Shown: positions 44,861-53,859 of the stretch, piece after piece
Layout of the letters: each line of letters begins with the position of its first letter
Numbering within the stretch: the first letter of the stretch is position 1
Source of the DNA: Coniferiporia sulphurascens
Taxonomy: Eukaryota > Basidiomycota > Agaricomycetes > Hymenochaetales > Hymenochaetaceae
Length of the DNA stretch: 64,000 bases
Direction: 5' to 3'
Assembly (NCBI GenBank): GCA_002794785.1
Contig: NBBA01000018.1
Span: forward strand, 62,001 to 126,000
The notes under the pieces: model-generated
Told to the model about the DNA's origin: nothing
Databases searched by the model: none
What the model saw: the letters and a program-made list of their open reading frames with translations, nothing else
Program-made: the position numbers and the translations under genes

Positions 44861-46460
44861 CTCTGTGGTGGCAAAGTGTGGGTTGACTACAAAGTCGAGG
44901 GTGCAGAGTGTCGGGTTATTCCTGATTTCGGCCATGAGGGCCTTCGGGGAAATGGTGTCTGTTTTGGCCGAAGAGGTAGTCCACGCATGGCACCATAGAG
45001 ATGCGGAGGGCGGACCTTGGGCGGACCCAGACTGGGGTGAGGGTGAAGTGGGCCGAGATTTGTTCGGCCGTCACAGATAGGCATCTGTCGCGCATATGGG
45101 CTGCAAACACCACTGAGTGATGATCTATGATTGTGTCAGTGGCTGGAGAGGTGGAGGCTGGTCGCTTGGCAAAGGAGGTCATGAGGTTCCCCTTCACATT
45201 GAAGGAGGATGCAAGGACTGTGACCTGGTCAGCGGTGGGAAGGGAAGAGAAAAACTCACGTGCTGTGGCTGTGAGGCGCATGGCTGGGAGCTGGAGTTCT
45301 GTTTTGGGGACGACGGCTGGGATGAGGACCAGGGTTGGGTCCTTGGCATAGACCGGGGGCGGGGGCGGGACCTGGCATTGCTTTTTCTTCTTTTTATGGG
45401 TCACTGTGGTAAACACAGCGCCCTGGGTTGGGGCAGTGGGGCTGGGGTTGGATGTGGTGGGTGGGGCCGGGGTGGCCGCCACCTGTGTGTAGGAGCCTGT
45501 CAGCGCTGCGGTGATAGCGGGCTGGGTGGTGGTGGTGGTGGTGGCCTGGGCCTTCTGGGCCTGTGGGGCATGGGGCGCGGGCTGGTTGACGAGCATGGAG
45601 ACTTGCCAGGAGATGGAGGCCACTTCTGTGGAGAGCTGTTTGACAATATTAGTCAGAGCAGTCACGTCAGGTGACACATTAGTGGTTCCGGGGGTCCTTA
45701 TCGGGGCAGAGGGTTGTGAGGCGGTGGCTGGGGTCCGTTGTTGGGGGCAAGCTGGGGCAAAGGGCGCTGGTAGGGAGGCTTCCGCCCCCCCCCTAGCGAT
45801 GTTGTAGGCCATCTCAATGTTGTGTGAGATGATGTATTGGGGGTCCTTCTTGTCCCTCAAAACGCCGGCGATGGTCTGTTGGACATTCCAGAGGAGGTCA
45901 CCCACAAACTTGGCCGCAGCCCAGTCGATCTCTGCAGGATTGTAGTGGTGGGTCTTCCTGTCGAAGTCCTCTAGTGCTCTGGAGATGGCGTACATAAATC
46001 CCGATGTGTGTGGTTCGAACTGGGCTCAAGGGCAGGGTTGGGGGGTGTGCAGGGAGAGGTTTTCGGATGAGCGCTTATTGGTGAGCGGCGGCAAGGGAGT
46101 GTGTGGATTCTCGAGGATAGCCTCCATCTCCCCTTGCTCATTAGAGCTGGCAGGGGGGTTGGAGCCTTCAGACAGGGGGCAGCTGATGTGCTCGAACGTG
46201 CAGGTGAATTCCGTGTTCGAGACTCCAATGATGGGGGATGGGGCGAGACGGAGTGCATCTGGGGACGACACTGGGAGGCCTGGGTCAATTTGGGCTGGGG
46301 TGGGGGTTGTACTGTGCAAGGCGGCGGCAACATTGCCAGCGGCCACCCAGTTGGCGGCGGCCCTGGCGGTGCTGTCGGCATCAGCGCTGGCTGATGAGGG
46401 AGGTGGGAGGGGTGGTCAAGTTGATTGGAGAGCATTCCTGTATCCACTGGGGTTCGACAT
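44861..46460 (-). pseudogene. LINE-A ORF1 fragment in the chimera
   Basis: ATG at 46460 (MSNPSGYRNALQ), homologous to 53860. TGA interrupts it twice, once near 46,420 and once near 46,027; the intact copy at 53.8 kb has CGA at both places. Coiled Thr/Pro/Ala-rich middle, HKKKKKQCQVPPPPP tract, the FFSSLPTADQVTVLASSFN block. It stops before the zinc knuckles at HFATTE, where LINE-B ORF2 begins. Confidence 0.78.
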
Positions 46461-46517
46461 GGGGGAGTTTTAGCTGCCCACACTAGTCAATGGTGGTGGT
46501 TACTGGTCAAGAAGGAT

Positions 46518-46946
46518 GGGGATGCCCTTTCCACATTTGGTGCGAAGTCTGTCAGGGCTCGGACAAACTCTGAGGTGACTGGCCTATTGCGGGGGGTCTC
46601 GGGGGAGAGGACGTCAGCACTGCGCTTGCCTGTCGACTGCGGGGGTGTTTGTGGTTGGTCCCGCATCTGGTTGTCTTGTTGCTGCCCAGGTATGGTCTGG
46701 GCTCGCATGACATCGAGGGCGGTCTGTGTTCCCCGCTGAGGCCACTGGTTGAGGTCACCTAACAGGGTTTCACCTGTGAGGGTGTCGTAGTTGGGGGGGG
46801 GTGAGTTGTGGCAGTGGGGACAGTGAATGGCTTTGGGGGGCAGTTGGCGACTGACAGCAGCCAGGGTTGGCCGCTCCAGACACTGTAGAGCTAGCAGTTG
46901 AGAGGCCTGTGGATTGTAGTGGACAACCACCAAACCGATCTGCCAT
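46518..46946 (-). pseudogene. LINE-B ORF1 N-terminus in the chimera
   Basis: ATG at 46946 (MADRFGGCPLQS). A run of nine C (eight in the plus copy) shifts the frame near 46800. Downstream NYDTLTGETLLGDLNQWPQ and a Pro/Gln/Ser-rich part with KRSADVLSPETP. It ends at about 46518 at the start of the LINE-A 5' UTR. Confidence 0.68.
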
Positions 46947-47311
46947 GGGGGAGTTTGAGCTGCCCATGCTAGGGAGATGGTGGTGGTAAGAGGTCAAGAC
47001 ACCTCTCTTGACCTCTTACCACCACCATCTCCCTAGCATGGGCAGCTCAAACTCCCCCATGGCAGATCGGTTTGGTGGTTGTCCACTACAATCCACAGGC
47101 CTCTCAACTGCTAGCTCTACAGTGTCTGGAGCGGCCAACCCTGGCTGCTGTCAGTCGCCAACTGCCCCCCAAAGCCGTTCACTGTCCCCACTGCCACAAC
47201 TCACCCCCCCCAACTACGACACCCTCACAGGTGAAACCCTGTTAGGTGACCTCAACCAGTGGCCTCAGCGGGGAACACAGACCGCCCTCGATGTCATGCG
47301 AGCCCAGACCA
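46693..47311. repeat. 306-bp near-perfect inverted repeat
   Basis: Arms 46693-46999 and 47006-47311 with a 6-bp spacer. I find two differences: one C/T and one C-run of nine against eight. It arises because the minus chimera inserted near the 5' end of a plus LINE-B-type element and both begin with the same 5' region. Confidence 0.85.
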
Positions 47312-47312
47312 C
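47059..47312 (+). pseudogene. LINE-B ORF1 N-terminus
   Basis: ATG at 47059: MADRFGGCPLQS to LNQWPQRGTQTALDVMRAQT. The frame ends at about 47312, where LINE-A C-terminal codons begin. Confidence 0.7.
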
Positions 47313-47811
47313 ATCAGGGAGGCCCTGTGTCACTGGCTAAAGCTGACAGGACACATGACCTGCCTATCCGACCGCACCTCCGCCACCATACGCCTGGCCT
47401 TCGCCTCGATGGAGCTGGAGGGACACCCGACCAACGAAGATATGGACTTGGACCTCCTCCGGGAATACATGAGTCATATGCTTGGACCCCGTTCCCAGGA
47501 CCCGGACCCGGCTCTCTTGGAGCTTTCAGGTGCACTTCCACCCCTTCCCTCTAGTCTGTGACCGCCTTTCGGACTCCTCCGCATATGTCCCGGCCGGCGC
47601 TCTCGCCCTCCCTTTCCTATTCTAAGTTACCCCCTTCACCTGCCCTCACCCACTTGGTTTAGTTGTAGCGATATGTATTCCTCTCTCCTTCTTCTCCTTT
47701 TCTCATTAATAGGGGCCCTTCCCACCTTGGCACCCTTCGGGGAGCAGGGCCCCTGCCCAGTTTCATGCATTGTGCGATGACGGGCACCTCCATTGTTATG
47801 TAGTTAGGGCC
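47313..47811 (+). pseudogene. LINE-A ORF2 end and 3' UTR without hairpin
   Basis: HWLKLTGHMTCLSDRTSATI to a TGA at 47559-47561, then the LINE-A 3' UTR up to TAGTTAGGGCCCC, the first arm of the hairpin. There it passes to LINE-B endonuclease sequence. Confidence 0.72.
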
Positions 47812-50800
47812 CCCTCACTAACCCAGCCAGGGAAGCAGTACTCAATGTACCAACAATCCCCGGCTTCATACCAGTACTCCCCCCGACCACCTGACCTAGG
47901 GTGGTGACATATGTTTCTAGGAACCTCCCCCAATCTTCATGGTCAGTTGTCAGCCCAGCCTCAAGTGGCACCAACATGGTGACAGTGGAGATCCAAGGAA
48001 ACCACCCCATCAGGGTGTGCAACTACTACGGTATGTTGCCCCCAGATAGGGCAGAAGCCAGACTAGGGCACCCAGGTGAGACGTTCCTCAGCTCTCTCCC
48101 CTCGGCGCTCGCCTCCACCCTCACGATTGCTGGTGACTTCAACTGTCACCACCACTCATGGTCAACCCTCGACTCCACCCAGGAAGAAAACCGCAGAGCC
48201 CAACCTCTAGACGACTTTTTCAGGGAAAACGGCCACGAACCAGCCCACCCACCCGACTGCGACACCTGACCCCTTCCAGGATGCCGGAGATGCCCAATCG
48301 ACATGGTATGGGCCCCACCGTTAATCAACCCAGAGTCCATCATGGACTCCTTCAACGCAACCACATCACCACTATCCAACCACCAAGTACTGCAATGGTC
48401 AATACCAGCCTCAATACCCCAGCCCACACCTACAACCCGAAAACTCAACAACGAGGACAAAGACAGTTGGACAGAGGCCGCATTCCCAGCCCTCACAAAC
48501 GCATTCACCCTACCAGTAGTGGATGCTAACTCCCTTGATCTGAAAGCGAGCGCTGTCCTCAAAGCCATGACAGATGCGCTACAACCATTCACCAAAATCC
48601 GCACCCCATCGAAAACAGCTGTCCCATGGTGGTTGTCCAACTGCCGGGATTTACAGAATGCAATTCACAGTGCCCAAACACCAACCACGAAAGCGGCGGC
48701 TAGACGCTCATTCAAACGAGGCGTGCGAGCTGCTAAATGGACATACTACTCAGAACAGACGTTGGAGGCCGACCCCTCCAACATCAGGTCATGGGCCAAA
48801 TGCGGCCTAGGCATCTGCCCAACCCAAGTACCCTTGCTTAAACATGGGGACAGCACCTTCACCCAGTCGGATGACGAGAAAGGTGAGCTCTTCAGATCAA
48901 CCTTCTTCCCACCACCCCCCCCCACTCCTGGCTGTGGGCCTTGGCCCCCTGCCTCCCCCTACCCCAGCTGCACCGCCACTACTCTTCACCGAGCTTACAG
49001 GCGCACTGGCCGACACCTCCAACTTGTCGGCTCCAGGCCCCTCAGGGATTGGGTATCGCCCCCTGAAATGGGTGGTCAATGCCTACCCAGATGAGGTACT
49101 AATGCTTTTCAATGACTGTCTGCAACTGGGCCACCACCCAGCCTGCTGGCAGATGGCAAAAGTCGTAATGCTATGGAAGCCAAACAAGAAGGACCCATTC
49201 TCCCCCCGGTCCTATTGCCCAATCACCCTCGAGGAAACCCTGGGCAAGTTACTTGAGAAGATGATCACTAATCGGCTCCAGTACCTCGCAAACACGAGGA
49301 ACTGGCTGCCACCAAACCAGTATGGAGGACGTCAGGGCCACTTGGTCTACGACACTGCCCAGCATCTTTTACAGATTGTCAAAGGTGCACATGCAAAAGG
49401 ACTTGTATGCTCTATCCTAGCGGTAGACATCCAGGGCTTTTTCGACTCGGTGCACCCAAGATGACTCCACCACCAGCTTTTGGAGATGGGATGCCCACCA
49501 GATATGGCGAAGTGGTGCCTCTCCTTCATGACAAACAGGGAAGTGGCTGTCTCATTCGATGGCACAACCCTACTGACCGCACCAAAACCCGACCTCGGCA
49601 CCCCACAAGGGCCGCCAGTCTCACCAATCCTATCGACAATATTTGCAGGCTGCGTGATGCAGCGCTTCCAACAGTGTGGCTCCCAACTGCTAGCATACGT
49701 TGATGACCACCTCATTGCCTGTGTGGGCACTTCGGTAACAGCTAACTGCCGATCTCTTGCACAGGCATACCAACAACTCGACCTCCTCTTTCACCAAATC
49801 GGTCTCAACATCGAGCCAGCAAAGATGGAGGCCCTCCATTTCCACCCACCCAGGTGACAAACCGACTACCACCGCTGGGACACCGCAGGGATCCAAATCG
49901 ATGCCACAACCCTGGTCCGACCCACCAACCCCCTGCGATGGCTCGGGATTTGGTGGGACATGGGCCTCACCTTCAAACTGCATGTGGAACGCATGCATTC
50001 CAAAGGCCTATCAACACTGGCGGCCCTCCACATCCTCGGTAACACTGAGAGGGGCCTTTCAGCCATCCACCTCTGCCGACTCTACACCGCCTGTGTGCAC
50101 ACCGTCCTAGCCTGGGGCGCACCAGTATGGTATCATGGACATCGACAAAAGACTCTAGTCAACCGACTACAGGCTGTGCAGAACACTGCTTGCTGTTGGA
50201 TATTGGGCGTCTATAAGGGCGCATCTCCCCATTCTACAAATTTCCTTTGCTCCACCCCCCCTTTCTTCGCTTATTTTGAGTATTTAAAAACCACCCACGC
50301 ACTGCGCCTTTGGCGCACCCCCCACCGCATAAGGCAGAAAAAGTTCAACCCTAATGCTAACACTCCTTTTTCCCTTTCGTTGCAGGTCCGCGTCCCCCAA
50401 GTCCAACGAATCCCAGCGTACATGCACCCCCCCTGGACGGACCCCCTTGCCTTTGGTAAAGGGTGCATTGTCTTCTCAGTCCCAAGGCAACCTGTCTCTG
50501 CAAACCTACATGACCACTATGTCGCCCAGGCCAGGATATGTTGCACCGACACTTCCCTGCAGGTCTTCACAGATGGCTCACACATCGGAAATACCTCAGG
50601 ATCAGCCATCTGCAGCATGAGGGGCACACTCCAAATTTGCTCCCTCAAGCTCGCCTCTCCCACCTGCGCCACAGCAACAGATGCCGAAATTTTCTCATTG
50701 GCAACTGCCCCGGGCTGGGCAGCAAGATGACTCCACCACCTACTGCCAGACGTCCAGGAGATCTTTTTCCTCTCGGACTCCCTGATGGCACTAAACCTCT

Positions 50801-51665
50801 TCCGCACCTGGCCCTCAGCTCCGGGGGCCCAGCTCCTCCCCCTATGGAAAGCAGGGGTCGAGACCCTCCTCAACTCGTTTCCGGACCTAACCGTTCATTT
50901 CCGATGGTGCCCAGGACATGAGGACATCCCTGGGAATGAATGGGCGGACTCCGAGGCGAAGCTAGCAACCGAGCTTCCCCCATCTTCCCTCGCCCCCTCT
51001 ATCTCCGCTCTGAAGGAAGTGGCAACATGCACACTCAGCGAATGTTGGTCCCTTCAGCTGGCCCACCCCCTGGCCTCCACCACTGACAAATACTTGGCGG
51101 TAACAGGGCCCCCTACATGACGACCAAGAAAGCTCCTAGCAATCTCGGTAGACCATCCCTGTGCAGAACTCACTGCGGTAGCACAGGTCCTCTGCCGTGC
51201 CGGTCCCTATGGGGGCTACTGGCTGAGCTTCGACTCAGCCTACCGGCACAGACACGGCCTGATCTCTCACTGCAGGTGGCACAACCACCCACCCTGGCCA
51301 GCACAGTCGACCTCCCATATCCTCGGCAGATGTGAAACCTTCCAGCCTTGGATACACCGTGTCTGGCCCAAGAGCAACCCCCTCCCTGTCCACCACACTG
51401 AATGGGCAGATGAAAACCACCTCCTGGTCTTAAGGCACTGGCTACACCTTACAGGCCACCTCAACTGGATGTCCAACTGCACAGCTGGGGTGATTCACCT
51501 CACCTTTGCGGCTATGGACCTGGACGAACTCCCCACTGACAACAACCTCGACTTGGACACCCTCCGGGGCTATGTGCATAGGTTGCTGGGACCCAGGACT
51601 CAGGACACGGACCCGGCCCTTTTGGAGCTCTCAGGTACGCTCCCCCCATTTCCCTCTGACTTGTG
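47812..51665 (+). pseudogene. LINE-B ORF2, endonuclease to C-terminus
   Basis: Begins at LTNPAREAVLNVP (first 55 or so codons missing). Endonuclease GDFNCHHHSWS, SPLSNHQVLQW. RT SAPGPSGIGYRPLKW, AVDIQGFFDSVH, GTPQGPPVSPILS (S to P next to the GTPQG box) and intact LAYVDDHLIACVG. RNase H VFTDGSHIGNTSG, TDAEIF, WCPGHEDIPGNEWADSE. The C-terminal domain ends at TGA 51663-51665. Premature TGAs lie at about 47889, 48267, 49462, 49855, 50728 and 51118, with a frameshift near 48,920. Despite the stops this RT keeps its YVDD. Confidence 0.8.
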
Positions 51666-51995
51666 ACTGCCATTCAGATTCCCCTTGGTTTCTTCTATGG
51701 CAAGTGCAGCCACTCCTTTTCACTTCTAAGGGACTCTCTCTTCCTGACCCCATTCCAACCGGTTCTGGTTTTCTGTAGTCATGATATGTATGCCTCCCTC
51801 TCTCTCTTTCTCCTTTTCCTTTAATAGGGCATGTAAGTACACTAGGCCTCACTGGAGGCACGTGCCCCACCCAGTTTCACTCAATGAGCGATGATGGGTG
51901 CCTCAGTAGTTAGGTAGTTTACAGGCAGCCCCTCCGGGGCTGCAGGTGTATTACATAGCACAGCAGGAATAATAAATTTAAAAAAAAAAAAAAAA

Positions 51996-53802
51996 GGCGG
52001 CAGAGGAGGAGGGCTGAGATACCATGTTGGGTGTTACCAAGAATGCAGAGGGTGGCAAGTGTGGAGAGCCCCTTGGAGTGCATGCGCTCAATGTGGGGTT
52101 TGAATGAGAGGCTCGGATCCCACCATATTCCCAACCATCATAGTGGGATTGAGGGGCGGATTAGCATATTGGGGTCTACCTGAACCCCAGCAGTGTCCCA
52201 GCCTTGGTAGCTGATGTGTCGTCGGGGGGGATGAAAGTGGAGGCACTCCGTCTTGGTGGCTTCGATGTTGAGACTGATGGTGCCAAAGAGGGTGTCTAGT
52301 TGGTGGTAGGCACAGGCTAAGGCACGGCAGTTGGATGCCACTGAGGGTCCTATGCAGATAAGTAAGTTTTTTTTTTTTTTTAAAATTATTCCTTCAGTAT
52401 TACATAATTACAAGCTGCCCCCCCGAAGGGGGGGCCCTAACTACATAACAACAGAGGCACCCGTCATCGCACAACGCATGAAACTGGGCAGGGGCCCTGC
52501 TCCCCAAGGGGGGCCAGAGTGGGAAGGGCCCCTATTAGTATATGGACGGAAGGAGGGAGGAATATGTGTTACTATGACCAAGCCAAACGGACGACATCAG
52601 GCAAAAGGGGGTAGCTTAGAATAGGAAAGGGAGGGCGAGAGTGCCGGCCGGGACATATGCAGGAGAGTCCGAAAGGCATTCATAGATCAGAGGGAAATGG
52701 GGGCGCAGATAAGTAAGTGGTCATCGACGTATGCCAGGGCGGTAGTGCCGGCTTGGTGAAAGCGCTGGAGGACTATGCCTGCAAAGATCATTGAAAGAAT
52801 GGGGGACACCGGCGACCCTTGGGGGGTGCTGAGGTCAGGTTTGGGGGCAGTTGGGAGGGTGGTGCCATCGAAAGAGACGGCTACCTGCCAGTCCGTCATG
52901 AAGGACAGGCACCAGTTGGCCAGGTTGGGTGTGCAACCGAGGTCCAACAATTGCTGGTGGAGGAGTCTAGGGTGAACTGAGTTGAAGAAGCCCTGAATGT
53001 CGACTGCTAGGACCGAACAAATGAGGCCTTCCGAGTGTGCCCGCTCCATGATCTGTAACAGGTGTTGGGCAGCGTCATAGACCAAATGGCCTTGGCACCC
53101 CCCATATTGGTTGGGTGGCAGCCAGTCCCTTGTGTTCGCGAGGAACTGGAGCCGGTTAGCAATTATCTTTTCGAGTAGTTTCCCTAGGGTCTCCTTGAGT
53201 GTAATGGGCCAATATGAACGCGGTGAGAACGGGTCCTTCTTGTTGGGCTTCTGGAGCATCACTACTTTTGCTGCCCACCAGCACTCAGGGTGGTGCCCTA
53301 AGCGAAGACAGTCACTGAAAAGTGTGAGGATCTCGTCGGGGTAAGCGTCCACCACCCATTTAAGGGGGTGGTAGCCTATTCCTGAGAGGCCTGGAGCCGA
53401 CAAGTTGGAAGTGTCGGCCAGTGCCCCTGTAAGCTCTGTGAGGAGTATAGGTGGGGCAGCTGGTTGGGGTGGTGGCCGCGGTGCGATGGCCGCTGCCTGG
53501 GGCGGGGGGGGCATGAAGAAAGTTTTGCAGAATAGCTCACCTTTCTCGTTGTCCATCCGTGTGAAGGATCCGTCTCGCTTTTTGAGCGAGGGGATGGGGG
53601 TTGGTCAGTTCCCAAGGCCCCATTTGGCCCAGTTCCAGATGTTGGAGGCGTCCGCTTCTGCTGCCTGGTCAGTGTAGAACTGTCGTTTGGCAGTCCTAAC
53701 TCCCCTTTTGAAGGTGCGTCGAGCTGATGATCACTGGAGGGGGGTGGTGGCCGTCTTGATGGCAGATAAGAGGGTCTTGCAGTGGGGAGACTACCACGGG
53801 AC
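51996..53802 (-). pseudogene. LINE-A RT, host of two insertions
   Basis: Same minus copy as 42208-42918. Linker LLLCR and WWDPSLSFKPHIERMHSK, then RT read upward: TALAYVDDHLLI, GTPQGSPVSPILS, LAVDIQGFFNSVH, ITLKETLGKLLEKII, SAPGLSGIGYHPLKW. The RT is split after YVDDHLLI by a 338-bp LINE-A tail (52367-52704). It ends at about 53802 where the plus LINE-A begins. Confidence 0.78.
52367..52704 (-). mobile_element. Short LINE-A 3'-end insertion
   Basis: 338 bp: T-run tail, ATTCCTTCAGTATTACATAA, C7/G7 hairpin (about 52418-52436), the 3' UTR boxes and the last ORF2 bases. Flanked by a perfect 13-bp TSD GCAGATAAGTAAG (52354-52366 and 52705-52717) inside the RT codons. Confidence 0.88.
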
Positions 53803-53859
53803 ATCCTTCTTGACCAGTAACCACCACCATCAACTAGTGTGGGCAGCTAAAACTCCCCC

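Larger units (their letters stand above)
42941..47005 (-). mobile_element. Three-part chimeric LINE (B ORF1 / A ORF1 / B ORF2)
   Basis: Minus-strand insertion bounded by a perfect 15-bp TSD TCTTGACCTCTTACC (42926-42940 and 47006-47020). From its 5' end: LINE-B 5' UTR and ORF1 N-terminus (46999-46518), LINE-A 5' end and ORF1 (about 46517-44861), LINE-B ORF2 from the post-RT linker (44860-43272), LINE-B 3' UTR and A/T tail (43271-42941). One TSD around the whole unit shows it integrated as a single product. Confidence 0.78.
42919..51995 (+). mobile_element. Chimeric LINE (B ORF1 start / A 3' end / B ORF2)
   Basis: Starts with the 5' box CATCCCTTCTTGACC (42919-42933), is interrupted after 42940 by a minus element, and continues at 47006/47021: LINE-B ORF1 N-terminus to 47311, LINE-A ORF2 C-terminus and 3' UTR to about 47811, LINE-B ORF2 47812-51665, LINE-B 3' UTR and poly(A) to 51995. 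Flanks GGCAGCGGAGG (42908-42918) and GGCGGCAGAGG (51996-52006) form an imperfect 11-bp TSD, and the minus LINE-A host is collinear across it. Confidence 0.68.

Noticed and set aside
46693..47311. Foldback DNA transposon or MITE
   Set aside because: The arms are LINE-B 5' ends and ORF1 codons, and a 15-bp TSD explains the inversion by LINE insertion.
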